This document shows, in pieces, positions 26,060 through 34,030 of a DNA stretch of 64,000 bases (position 1 is its first letter; every line of letters begins with the position of its first letter). Source of the stretch: Roseococcus sp. SDR (GTDB lineage: Bacteria > Pseudomonadota > Alphaproteobacteria > Acetobacterales > Acetobacteraceae); the NCBI RefSeq assembly GCF_019083995.1, contig NZ_JAHRCU010000022.1, forward strand, positions 18,246-82,245, written 5' to 3'. Under the pieces are notes generated by a model. That model did not search any database. It saw only the letters and a program-made list of their open reading frames with translations, and was not told the origin of the DNA. A program made the position numbers and the translations under genes.

Positions 26060-27720
26060 CGAACCGCCTCCGCATCGCCCTCGCGCAGATGAACCCGCAT
26101 GAGGGGGAGCTGCGCGCCAATGCCGCGAAAATCCGGGCGCTGCGCGCCGAGGCCGCGGCGGCAGGCGCCGACCTGCTGGTGACGCCGGAATTCAGCATCG
26201 CCGGCTACCCGCCCGAGGATCTGGTGCTGAAGCCCGCCTTCCAGGCCATGTGCGATGCCGAGATCGCGGCCCTGGCGGCCGAGACGGCGGATGGCGGACC
26301 GGGCCTGATCGTGGGCGGGCCATGGCTGGAGGGCGGCAAGCTCTACAACGCGGCCTTCCTGCTGGATGGCGGGAAGATCGTGGCGCGGCGCGCCAAGCAT
26401 GAGCTGCCGAATTACGGCGTCTTCGACGACAAGCGCGTCTTCGACGCCGGCCCCGCGCCCGGCCCCGTGGTGTTCCGCGGCCTGCGCCTCGGCCTGATGA
26501 TCTGCGAGGATTGGTGGTTCCCCGCCGTGTCCGAGACGCTGAGCGAAAGCGGGGCGGAGCTGCTGCTCTCCATCAACGGCTCGCCCTTCGAGGTGGAGAA
26601 GGCCGAGGCGCGCATTGATCTGGCCGTCGCGCGCGTGGTGGAGACGGGGCTGCCCTTCGTCTTCCTCAACCAGAATTGCGGCCAGGATGAGCTGGTGTTT
26701 GACGGCGCGAGCTTCGTGCTGAACGCCGACCGCAAGCTGGCCGTGCGCGCGCCCTCCTTCGCCGAGACGCTGATCCTCACCGATTGGGAGAAGCCCGGCG
26801 ATGTCTGGGTCTGTGCGCAGCAGGAACTGGCGAAGCCGCTGAGCCGGCCCGCGCAGATCTACCATGCGATGATGCTGGGCCTGCGCGACTATGTGGAGAA
26901 GAACCGCTTTCCCGGCATCGTGCTGGGCCTGTCGGGTGGCATTGATTCCGCGATCTCGGCCGCCGTCGCCGCCGATGCGCTGGGGCCCGAGCGGGTGCGC
27001 GCGGTGATGATGCCCTCGCCCTATACCAGCCAGGAAAGCCTGGAGGATGCGGCCGAATGCGCGCGGCTGCTGGGCATCCACTACGACACCATCCCGATCG
27101 GGCCGGCCATGGCGGCCTATGAGGCGATGCTGGCACCGGCCTTCGGCAATCGCGCGCCGGACATCACGGAGGAGAACCTGCAGTCGCGCATCCGGGGCGT
27201 CACGCTCATGGCGCTGTCGAACAAGTTCGGCAACATGCTGCTGACCACCGGCAACAAGAGCGAGATGAGCACCGGCTACGCCACCATCTATGGCGACATG
27301 TGCGGCGGCTATTCCGTGCTGAAGGATGTCTACAAGACCGACGTCTTCGAGGTGTGCCGCTGGCGCAACGCGAACACGCCAGCCGGCGCGCTGGGGCCGG
27401 ATGGCGCCGTGATGCCGGAGCGCGTGATCACCAAGCCGCCCAGCGCCGAACTCAAGCCCGACCAGAAGGACCAGGACACGCTGCCGCCCTATGAAGTGCT
27501 GGACGCCATCCTGAACGGGCTGGTGGAGCGCGAGCTCAGCGTGGATGATCTGGTGGCGCAGGGCTTCGAACGCGCGCTGATCCTGCGCGTCTGGCGCATG
27601 CTGGACCGCGCGGAATACAAGCGCCGCCAGGCGCCGCCGGGCGTGAAGATCGGCCAGCGCGCCTTTGGCCGCGACCGTCGCTATCCCATCACCAATGGCT
27701 TCACCGGACTGATCTCGTGA
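26056..27720 (+). CDS. nadE: Glutamine-dependent NAD+ synthetase
   Basis: 554 residues, two-domain form. The N-terminal nitrilase-like glutaminase has the catalytic triad Glu45 (TPEF), Lys114 (RRAKHELPNY) and Cys150 (LMICEDWW). The C-terminal synthetase has the PP-loop VLGLSGGIDSA and the conserved TTGNKSEMSTGYATIYGD segment. It amidates nicotinate adenine dinucleotide to NAD+, the last step of the pathway that PncB feeds. It begins with an ATGA overlap on the transporter gene and ends with a GTGA overlap on the next. Confidence 0.95.
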   Translation: MTNRLRIALAQMNPHEGELRANAAKIRALRAEAAAAGADLLVTPEFSIAGYPPEDLVLKPAFQAMCDAEIAALAAETADGGPGLIVGGPWLEGGKLYNAAFLLDGGKIVARRAKHELPNYGVFDDKRVFDAGPAPGPVVFRGLRLGLMICEDWWFPAVSETLSESGAELLLSINGSPFEVEKAEARIDLAVARVVETGLPFVFLNQNCGQDELVFDGASFVLNADRKLAVRAPSFAETLILTDWEKPGDVWVCAQQELAKPLSRPAQIYHAMMLGLRDYVEKNRFPGIVLGLSGGIDSAISAAVAADALGPERVRAVMMPSPYTSQESLEDAAECARLLGIHYDTIPIGPAMAAYEAMLAPAFGNRAPDITEENLQSRIRGVTLMALSNKFGNMLLTTGNKSEMSTGYATIYGDMCGGYSVLKDVYKTDVFEVCRWRNANTPAGALGPDGAVMPERVITKPPSAELKPDQKDQDTLPPYEVLDAILNGLVERELSVDDLVAQGFERALILRVWRMLDRAEYKRRQAPPGVKIGQRAFGRDRRYPITNGFTGLIS

Positions 27721-28124
27721 GCGAGCATCCGCTGACACCACCCGCGGGGCTGGAGGTGCGCATCCGCGACCTCTCCGACCCCGATGCCGAGGCGGTGGAG
27801 GTGGTGCGCGGCTTCCTCTCGCTCGCGCACGCCAATGAATTCGCCAAGCGCTATGTGCGGGACAGCGTGGAACGCTGCCGCGTGCCGCGCGCGACGGCGG
27901 CGGAGGTGACGGCCGCGTGGTTCGCCTTTGGCGAGGATGCGGTGGTGAGCGGCCTCGGCGAGGATCATCAGGGCGAGATGTGGCAAAGCGCAAATGACTT
28001 GCCCGCCTTCGCCGCCGCCCCGCCGCGTGATCGTGAGGCGCTGAACTGGCGCATGCTCGACCCGCGGCGGATGGAAGAGGATGGGGACGAAGACGACGAT
28101 GGCGGGGAGGGTGAGGAGGAGTGA
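27717..28124 (+). CDS. Small acidic protein of unknown function coupled to nadE
   Basis: 135 residues from GTG 27717, whose GTGA overlaps the nadE stop. The N-terminal 90 residues look folded (LEVRIRDLSDPDAEAVEVVR, HANEFAKRYVRDSVERCR), with no membrane segment. The C-terminal 20 residues are almost wholly Asp, Glu and Gly, a disordered acidic tail. I do not recognise a family. Coupling to nadE suggests it is made with the NAD enzymes, but there is no motif pointing to a role. Confidence 0.7.
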   Translation: MSEHPLTPPAGLEVRIRDLSDPDAEAVEVVRGFLSLAHANEFAKRYVRDSVERCRVPRATAAEVTAAWFAFGEDAVVSGLGEDHQGEMWQSANDLPAFAAAPPRDREALNWRMLDPRRMEEDGDEDDDGGEGEEE

Positions 28125-28173
28125 GCCTCGCTCCCGTTGATCACAGCTTCATCGGTCTTCGCACCCCTGTGAG

Positions 28174-28394
28174 GATCCGGCCGCAAGGCGGCCGGCGCGC
28201 CCAGACTGCGCGTGCCACCCAAACAACCGCCGCGGCGCGTAGCCAAGCCAGCGGAGCCGGCGCCCGGCGCCTGAGAGCAACCGGGAAACTCATCCGGCCG
28301 CACAGCGGCCGGCGCGCCCAGACCGACCTTCTCACCCGCGCGCCCTTGGCGGCGCGAAGCCAAGCCGGCGGAGCCGGCGCCCGGCGCCTGAGGG
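28174..28394 (-). repeat. Dispersed repeat, two tandem units (118-bp period), inverted relative to the 16.5-kb copies
   Basis: Units at 28174-28276 and 28292-28394. Read on the minus strand they begin CCCTCAGGCGCCGGGCGC and end CGGCCGCTGTGCGGCCGGAT (right unit), matching the units at 16461-16782 at both ends. The central 20-30 bp differ between copies. The plus-strand end of the right unit (CCTGAGGG) sits 10 bp before the gltX start and looks like its ribosome binding site. Open frames across this stretch are a by-product of the repeat. Confidence 0.9.
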
Positions 28395-28403
28395 CCTAGC
28401 ATC

Positions 28404-29732
28404 ATGTCCATCAAACTTCGTTTTGCGCCCTCTCCCACGGGGCATCTTCATGTCGGCAATGCGCGCATCGCGCTCGCCAATTGGCTCTTCGCCCGCAAGA
28501 TGGGCGGCGAGCTGGTGCTGCGGCTGGACGACACGGATACGGGCCGCAGCAAGGCCGAGTATGTGACGGCCATCGAGGAGGATCTGCGCTGGCTCGGCCT
28601 GGAATGGGACAGCATGTTCCGCCAGACCGACCGGCTGGACGCCTATGCCGCCGCGGCCGAACGGCTGAAGAAGAGCGGCCATCTCTACCCCTGCTTCGAG
28701 AGCGAGGAGGAGCTGGCCTATAAGCGCGAGCAGCGGCTGCGCCAGGGCCGCCCGCCGCTCTATGACCGCGCCGCGCTGAAGATGACCGAGGAGCAGTACG
28801 CCCGCGCGCTGGAGAACGGGAAGAAGCCCTATTGGCGCTTCAAGCTCTCAGGCGCCAACATCACCTGGGTGGATGGCGTGCTGGGGCCGCGCGCGGTGAA
28901 GCTCTCGGCGATCAGCGATCCGGTGCTGGTCCGCGCCGATGGCTCGCCGCTCTACACCTTCACCTCGGTGGTGGATGATCTGGAGACGGGTGTGACGCAT
29001 GTGATCCGCGGCGAGGATCACGTGACCAACACGGGCGTGCAGCTCGACATCTGGCTCGCCCTGGGCGGGCGCAGCGATGCGCTGCATTTCGCGCATCTGC
29101 CGCTGCTGACCGATGCGGATGGCGGGCCGCTGTCGAAGCGCATCGGCTCGCTCTCGCTGCGGCAATTGCGGCGGGATGGGGTGGAGGCGGCCTCCATCAC
29201 CGGGTATCTCGCGGCACTCGGCACCTCGCAGGATCCGGTTCCGGGCATGCCGGCGCAGCTGCTTCCCGGTTTTGATCTGATGAGCGTCTCGCATTCCTCG
29301 CCGCGCTTCGACCCGCGGCAGATGCTGGCGCTGAACCGCAAGCTGCTGCACGGCATGTCCTTCGAGGAGGCGCGGCCGCGCCTGCCCGAGGGCGCGGACG
29401 CCACCTTCTGGGAAGCGGTGCGCGAGAACCTGGACCGCATGCCCGAGGTGAAGCATTGGTGGGATGTGGTGCATGGCCACATCGCGCCCATCGAGCAGCC
29501 GGCGGAGGCGGAGTTCCTGGCCACCGCGCTCAGCCTGCTGCCGCCCGAGCCCTATGACGCGACGACCTGGCCCGCCTGGACCGAGGCGATCAAGGCCGCC
29601 ACCGGCCGCAAGGGCAAGGCGCTCTTCATGCCGCTGCGCCTCGCGCTGACCGGTGAGGATCACGGGCCGGATCTGAAGGCGCTGCTGCCGTTGATCGGGC
29701 GCGAGCGGGCGGCGCAGCGCCTGCGCGCCTGA
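28404..29732 (+). CDS. gltX: Glutamate--tRNA ligase (shorter, GltX2-like type)
   Basis: 442 residues starting MSIKLRFAPSPTGHLHVGNA. It charges tRNA with glutamate. The class I HIGH motif is HVGN (16-19); the KMSKS motif is degenerate, PLSKR in LLTDADGGPLSKRIGS. The Glu-binding and acceptor segments (RLDDTDTGRS, RFKLSG, VIRGEDHVTNT) are present. The length and the PLSKR form match the second GltX that many alphaproteobacteria carry beside a canonical enzyme; tRNA(Gln) may be its preferred substrate, which is inference. Its Shine-Dalgarno-like TGAGGG lies inside the neighbouring repeat. Confidence 0.93.
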   Translation: MSIKLRFAPSPTGHLHVGNARIALANWLFARKMGGELVLRLDDTDTGRSKAEYVTAIEEDLRWLGLEWDSMFRQTDRLDAYAAAAERLKKSGHLYPCFESEEELAYKREQRLRQGRPPLYDRAALKMTEEQYARALENGKKPYWRFKLSGANITWVDGVLGPRAVKLSAISDPVLVRADGSPLYTFTSVVDDLETGVTHVIRGEDHVTNTGVQLDIWLALGGRSDALHFAHLPLLTDADGGPLSKRIGSLSLRQLRRDGVEAASITGYLAALGTSQDPVPGMPAQLLPGFDLMSVSHSSPRFDPRQMLALNRKLLHGMSFEEARPRLPEGADATFWEAVRENLDRMPEVKHWWDVVHGHIAPIEQPAEAEFLATALSLLPPEPYDATTWPAWTEAIKAATGRKGKALFMPLRLALTGEDHGPDLKALLPLIGRERAAQRLRA

Positions 29733-29775
29733 CGCGCCCCAGGCCCCATTGCTGCACGGCATGACAGGGATCATG

Positions 29776-29792
29776 CTCGGAATCGTTCCGAG
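29776..29792 (+). promoter_or_regulatory. Perfect hairpin immediately before a small secreted-protein gene
   Basis: CTCGGAA-TCG-TTCCGAG forms a 7-bp stem with a 3-nt loop, ending one base before the GGAG used by the gene at 29805. It has no T-run, so it is a poor terminator for gltX. It may stabilise the message or affect ribosome access. Confidence 0.45.
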
Positions 29793-29804
29793 TGGAGAAT
29801 CTTC

Positions 29805-30272
29805 ATGTCGTCTGGCCGGGTGATGGGTTGCGCCGCCTTGCTCTCCTTGGCCTTCATGGCTGGAGCGGAGGCACAGACCGCGGTGGGCGGCTTCTATCGG
29901 CAGACCAACCAGAACGCCGTCATGTTCCAATCCGCCAGGGACCGCTACTGCCAGGTGCAGAGCGAAAGCCAGATGGCGGCCTTTGGCGGGTTCTCGAAGG
30001 TGACGGTGGTTCCCCGGATTGCCATGCTGGGGCAGCAGACGGGGGCCTGCGCCTGGCCCAACGGGTTCTACCGGCGCACGAACGAGACCGCCGTCTATCG
30101 CTTGTATGGCGTGGGCACGGTGGCCGGGATCGGCACCGACATCTGCCATGTGGTGAATGAGCAGCAGATGGCGTCCTTCGGCGGTTTCCGGCTGGTCAAG
30201 GTGGTGGCGCCCACATCCGATCTCGGCCGCGGCCGCGGCCCGGTTGCCCCCTGCAACACGCGGGCGGGCTGA
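29805..30272 (+). CDS. Secreted protein of unknown function with an internal duplication
   Basis: 155 residues from ATG 29805, with GGAG upstream. Residues 1-23 are a signal peptide (CAALLSLAFMAGAEAQ). The mature part is two copies of a ~45-55-residue unit: GGFYRQTNQNAVMFQ ... YCQVQSESQMAAFGGFSKV and NGFYRRTNETAVYRL ... ICHVVNEQQMASFGGFRLV. Each unit has one Cys before the QM-(A/S)-FGGF motif, so a disulphide is possible (two further Cys are in the mature part). I do not recognise a named family. It probably acts in the periplasm or outside the cell. Confidence 0.72.
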   Translation: MSSGRVMGCAALLSLAFMAGAEAQTAVGGFYRQTNQNAVMFQSARDRYCQVQSESQMAAFGGFSKVTVVPRIAMLGQQTGACAWPNGFYRRTNETAVYRLYGVGTVAGIGTDICHVVNEQQMASFGGFRLVKVVAPTSDLGRGRGPVAPCNTRAG

Positions 30273-30371
30273 GCGCGACACGCCATCCCGGGGCCGCTTT
30301 GGGCTTGATGCTTCGGCGGAGGTGGCGCATAGCTGCGCCATGGTCCTGACCCGCCCCTGTTGCAACGGCTG

Positions 30372-30398
30372 ACGACCCGCGCGCCGCGCGGTGGTCGT
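30372..30398 (+). other. Strong GC hairpin upstream of cysS
   Basis: ACGACC and CGCGCG pair with CGCGCG and GGTCGT across a 2-nt loop and a 2-nt bulge, 34 nt before the cysS start. A TTTT follows about 11 nt later, too far for a classical terminator. A leader structure or a weak terminator of the preceding gene are both possible. Confidence 0.35.
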
Positions 30399-30432
30399 GC
30401 CTGCTGCCGTTTTGCCTTATGGACCTTTCCCC

Positions 30433-31854
30433 ATGACACAGCTCCGTTTCCACAACAGCCTCACGCGCCGCGAGGAAGAATTCCGCCCGCTCGATCCCGC
30501 GCATGTGAAGCTCTATGTCTGCGGCCCCACGGTCTATGACCTGGCGCATCTCGGCAATGCGCGGCCCGTGGTGGTGTTCGACGTGCTGGCGCGCCTGCTG
30601 CGGCGGGTGTTTCCGCGCGTGACCTATGCGCGGAACATCACCGACGTGGATGACAAGATCAACGCGCGCGCCCGCGAGTCCGGCGAGCCGATCAGCGCCA
30701 TCACCGCCCGCACCACCGCCGATTTCCACCGCGACATGGCCGCCCTCGGCGCGCTGCCGCCCGATGTGGAGCCGACGGCGACGGGCCACATCGCCGAGAT
30801 GATCGCGCTGACCGAGAAGCTGATCGCGCGCGGCCACGCCTATGCGGCGGAAGGCCATGTGCTGTTCAGCGTGGGCAGCTTCCCTGATTACGGCAAGCTC
30901 TCGGGCCGCAACCAGGAGGAGTTGCTGGCGGGCGCCCGCATTGATGTGGCGCCCTACAAGCGCGACCCGGGCGATTTCGTGCTGTGGAAGCCCTCCGACG
31001 ACGAGACCCCCGGCTGGGATTCGCCCTGGGGCCGCGGGCGGCCGGGCTGGCATATCGAGTGCTCGGCCATGTCCTGGCGGCATCTGGGCCAGCAATTCGA
31101 CATTCATGGCGGCGGCGCGGATCTGCTGTTTCCGCATCACGAGAATGAGGTGGCGCAAAGCCGCGCGGCCTTCGGCACGCCCTTCATGGCGCATACCTGG
31201 CTGCACAACGGCATGCTGCTGGTGAATGGCGAGAAGATGTCGAAGAGCCTCGGCAACTTCCTCACCGTGCAGGACATCCTGGCGCAGGGCCCCTGGGCGG
31301 GCGAAGCATTTCGTTTGTTGCTGCTGCGGACGCATTACCGCTCCGCGCTCGACTACACGGAAGCAGGCCTGATTGAGGCCAAGGCGGAGCTCGATGACAG
31401 CTACGCGATGCTGGGCCGCGCGCCGGCCGTGAGCGACACCCCGCTTATCACCGAAATGGCGGAATGGGCGCTGGAGCCGCTGGTTGATGACCTGAACACG
31501 CCACTCGCCATCGCCCGCCTGCGGGACCTGCGCACACTGGAGAACAGCGCGACGGTGGGCGGCTCGGCCGCGGCGGTGCTCTCGCGCATCGGGAAGGCCT
31601 GGCAGCCCGTGCCGGGCCAGGCGGCGGCAGCCTTCCGCGAGGCGGCGGCCGTTCTGGGCCTGGCGCAGGGCGATCCGCGCGCCTGGCTGCAGGGTGGCGA
31701 TGATGCGAGCGCGATCGAGGCCGCCATCGCCGCGCGCCTTGCCGCACGCGCGGCCAAGAACTGGGCCGAGGCCGACCGCATCCGCGCCGAGCTTCTGGCC
31801 CAGGGCGTGGTGCTGGAGGACGGGCCGGGCGGCACGACGTGGAAGCGCGCTTGA
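30433..31854 (+). CDS. cysS: Cysteine--tRNA ligase
   Basis: 473 residues from ATG 30433. It charges tRNA(Cys). Zinc-binding Cys30 lies in LYVCGPTVYD, the HIGH motif is HLGN (39-42), WHIECSAMS and GGGADLLFPHHENE complete the zinc/cysteine pocket, and KMSKS is intact in GEKMSKSLGN. The C-terminal anticodon region is present. An upstream in-frame start at 30391 would add 14 residues without family support. The length is standard. Confidence 0.96.
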   Translation: MTQLRFHNSLTRREEEFRPLDPAHVKLYVCGPTVYDLAHLGNARPVVVFDVLARLLRRVFPRVTYARNITDVDDKINARARESGEPISAITARTTADFHRDMAALGALPPDVEPTATGHIAEMIALTEKLIARGHAYAAEGHVLFSVGSFPDYGKLSGRNQEELLAGARIDVAPYKRDPGDFVLWKPSDDETPGWDSPWGRGRPGWHIECSAMSWRHLGQQFDIHGGGADLLFPHHENEVAQSRAAFGTPFMAHTWLHNGMLLVNGEKMSKSLGNFLTVQDILAQGPWAGEAFRLLLLRTHYRSALDYTEAGLIEAKAELDDSYAMLGRAPAVSDTPLITEMAEWALEPLVDDLNTPLAIARLRDLRTLENSATVGGSAAAVLSRIGKAWQPVPGQAAAAFREAAAVLGLAQGDPRAWLQGGDDASAIEAAIAARLAARAAKNWAEADRIRAELLAQGVVLEDGPGGTTWKRA

Positions 31855-31880
31855 CCCTGACCTTGTGGCAAGCCGGAGGC

Positions 31881-31903
31881 TGTCTCCCTCAACCAAGGAG
31901 ACA
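31881..31903 (+). promoter_or_regulatory. Hairpin covering the ribosome binding site of the DUF305 gene
   Basis: TGTCTCC (31881-31887) pairs perfectly with GGAGACA (31897-31903) across a 9-nt loop, and the GGAG is the Shine-Dalgarno sequence 7 nt before ATG 31908. An upstream GGAG (31875-31878) could instead pair with the same CTCC (31884-31887), freeing the site. This looks like a two-state translational control element; unproven. Confidence 0.5.
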
Positions 31904-31907
31904 CGCC

Positions 31908-32270
31908 ATGAATCGCCGCACCGCCCTGATCGCCGCCACCGCTGCCGTGCCCGGCACGGCGCTCGCGCAGTCGCCGCATGCGGGCCACGGCGCACCCGCT
32001 CGCGCGAACGAGCCCGCCAGCACGCGCGAATTCCGCGCGGCGAACAACGCCATGCACCGCGCCATGGAGATCCGCTACAGCGGCAATGCCGACCGCGACT
32101 TCATCGCCGGCATGATCCCGCATCATGAGGGCGCGGTGGAGATGGCGCGCATCGTGCTGCGCCATGGCAGCGACCCTGAGGTGAAGCGCCTGGCGGAAGA
32201 GATCATCCGCACGCAGCAGGCCGAGATCGCGCAGATGCGCGCCATTCTCGCGCGACTTCCCGCCAGATGA
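31908..32270 (+). CDS. DUF305-family secreted protein
   Basis: 120 residues. Residues 1-20 are a signal peptide (MNRRTALIAATAAVPGTALA). The mature protein has the DUF305 core DRDFIAGMIPHHEGAVEMAR with its His-His pair, an N-terminal His-containing stretch (PHAGHG), and a Gln/Met-bearing helix near the end. DUF305 proteins are four-helix, ferritin-like in fold and often found with copper-handling genes; metal binding is likely but not shown. It overlaps the following methyltransferase by 4 nt (ATGA). Confidence 0.88.
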   Translation: MNRRTALIAATAAVPGTALAQSPHAGHGAPARANEPASTREFRAANNAMHRAMEIRYSGNADRDFIAGMIPHHEGAVEMARIVLRHGSDPEVKRLAEEIIRTQQAEIAQMRAILARLPAR

Positions 32271-33073
32271 GAGAGGAGGGCGCCGCACCGCTGGTGGCAC
32301 CGCCCGGCGAGACGCCGATCGTGGTGCTCGTGCGCCCGCAGCTCGCCGAGAATATCGGCACCACGGCCCGCGCCATGGCCAATGGCGGGCTGTTCCATCT
32401 GCGCCTGGTGGCACCCCGCGACACCTGGCCGCATCCGCGCGCCTGGGCCGCAGCCTCGGGTGCCGACCGCATCCTGGATGCGGCGCAGGTCTTCGACAGC
32501 GTGGAGGCGGCGATCGCCGATTGCCACCGCGTGCTGGCCACCTGCCCGCGCCCGCGCCATGTGGTGATCCCGGTGATGACGGCGCGCGCGGGTGCCGCCG
32601 AGCTGCGCGACATCAACGCGCGCGGGATGCGGGTCGCGGTGCTGTTCGGGCCGGAGCGCGCGGGGCTGGAGGCGGAGGATCTGGCGCGGGCGGATACGCT
32701 GATCCGCTATCCGCTCAATCCGGAATTCAGCTCGCTCAACCTCGCCCAGGCGGTGATGGTGCTGGCCTATGAATGGTGGGTGTCGGCCGATGCCACCCCG
32801 CCGCGCCGCCTGCAGACGCACAAGACCGAGGTCGCCACCAAGGGCAGCCTCGACAATTTCATGGGCCACCTCATCGCGGAGCTGGATGCCTGTGGCTTCC
32901 TGCGCAATGCGCCGAAGCGCGAGGGCATGGTGCGCAACCTGCGCCATTGGTTCGAGCGCGGCGAGATCACCGAGCAGGAGGTGCGCACGCTGCACGGCGT
33001 GGTGGCCGAGCTGTCGCGCGGGCGCATGCGGCATGGGCGGCCCGAGGCGAAGACGGACCTTCCCGAGGAATAA
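32267..33073 (+). CDS. trmJ: TrmJ-like tRNA/rRNA 2'-O-methyltransferase (SPOUT family)
   Basis: 268 residues. The SpoU/TrmH knot motifs are clear: VLVRPQLAENIGTTARAMAN (motif 1), VAVLFGPERAGLEAEDLARA (motif 2) and YPLNPEFSSLNLAQAVMVLA (motif 3). The C-terminal extension of about 90 residues fits TrmJ, which methylates the ribose at position 32 of several tRNAs with SAM. It starts with an ATGA overlap on the DUF305 gene and is convergent with the Bug gene (3 bp between stops). Confidence 0.87.
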   Translation: MREEGAAPLVAPPGETPIVVLVRPQLAENIGTTARAMANGGLFHLRLVAPRDTWPHPRAWAAASGADRILDAAQVFDSVEAAIADCHRVLATCPRPRHVVIPVMTARAGAAELRDINARGMRVAVLFGPERAGLEAEDLARADTLIRYPLNPEFSSLNLAQAVMVLAYEWWVSADATPPRRLQTHKTEVATKGSLDNFMGHLIAELDACGFLRNAPKREGMVRNLRHWFERGEITEQEVRTLHGVVAELSRGRMRHGRPEAKTDLPEE

Positions 33074-33076
33074 GCC

Positions 33077-34030
33077 TCAGTCCGCCTTCACGCCGATGCG
33101 CCGGATCAGCTCGCCCAGCCGCGCGTGCTGCGCCACGTTGCGTGCCTGGTATTCCTCCGGCGTGCCGGGCAGCGGCGCGGCGCCGAGTTCGGAAAGGCGC
33201 GCCACCACTTCGGGCTTCGCCAGCCCCGCGCGAAGTGCCGCATTGGCGCGCTGGATCACCTCCTGCGGCGTGCCGCGTGGGGCGACAAGGCCGAACCAGG
33301 CCGTCACCTCATAGCCGGGCAGCGTCTCGGCGATGGCCTGGATGTCCGGCGCCGTCGGCCAGCGCCGCGCGGAGGTCACGCCGATGCCCACCAGCGCGCC
33401 GGAACGCACATGGTTGATGATGGTCGGCATATTGTCCACGCCGTAGTCGATGCGGCCGGGCAGCAGGTCCACCATCATCGGCGCGCTGCCGCGATAGGGC
33501 ACATGCGTCGCCTCGATGCCGGCCATCAGGCGGAACATCTCGGCCGAGAGATGGGTGGAGCCGCCGATGCTGGTCTCGCCATAGGAGAGGCGGCGCTGCC
33601 TGGCCAACGCAATCAGCCCCGGCACGTCGCGCACGCCGAGCGAGGGGTGGGCCGCCAGCAGGTTCGGCACTTCGGCGATCTGGCTGATCGGCAGGAAGTC
33701 GGTCAGCGGGTCATAGCCCGCATTGCTGTAGAGATGCGCGTTGATGGCGTTGGTGCCGGGCGAGCCCAGCAGCAGCGTGTAGCCATCGGCGGGGCTGCGC
33801 AGCACGGCCTGGGCCGCGATATTGGAGCCGGCGCCGGGGCGGTTCTCGATCACCACGGGCTGGCCCAGCTCCTCGGTGAGGATCTGGCCGGCAAGGCGGC
33901 CCAGAAGATCCGTCGTGCCGCCGGCGGGAAAGCCCACCAGGATGCGGATGGGGCGGTTGGGCCAAGGGGATTGCGCGAGCGCGGGCGTGGCGAGCAGGGG
34001 CGCGGCGAAGAGCGCGCGGCGGGTCGTCAT
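33077..34030 (-). CDS. Bug-family tripartite tricarboxylate transporter substrate-binding protein
   Basis: 317 residues from ATG 34030. Residues 1-20 form a signal peptide (TTRRALFAAPLLATPALA). The Bug/TctC family core is clear: WPNRPIRILVGFPAGGTTD, VVIENRPGAGSNIAAQAV, DGYTLLLGSPGTNAIN and PYRGSAPMMVDLLPGRIDY. These periplasmic proteins bind small carboxylates or amides. Its start overlaps the SDR stop by 1 nt (TGATG), so the two are co-translated; no permease genes adjoin, as is common for Bug genes. The nearest tctA/tctB pair is 9 kb away. Confidence 0.92.
   Translation of the reverse strand: MTTRRALFAAPLLATPALAQSPWPNRPIRILVGFPAGGTTDLLGRLAGQILTEELGQPVVIENRPGAGSNIAAQAVLRSPADGYTLLLGSPGTNAINAHLYSNAGYDPLTDFLPISQIAEVPNLLAAHPSLGVRDVPGLIALARQRRLSYGETSIGGSTHLSAEMFRLMAGIEATHVPYRGSAPMMVDLLPGRIDYGVDNMPTIINHVRSGALVGIGVTSARRWPTAPDIQAIAETLPGYEVTAWFGLVAPRGTPQEVIQRANAALRAGLAKPEVVARLSELGAAPLPGTPEEYQARNVAQHARLGELIRRIGVKAD

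Noticed and set aside
28121..28399. A 92-codon open frame upstream of gltX
   Set aside because: It is wholly made of the dispersed repeat in antisense and reads as low-complexity Arg/Ala; no evidence of a gene.
30372..30430. T-box or other riboswitch before cysS
   Set aside because: There is a hairpin but no T-box sequence or specifier loop, and T-boxes are not expected in alphaproteobacteria.
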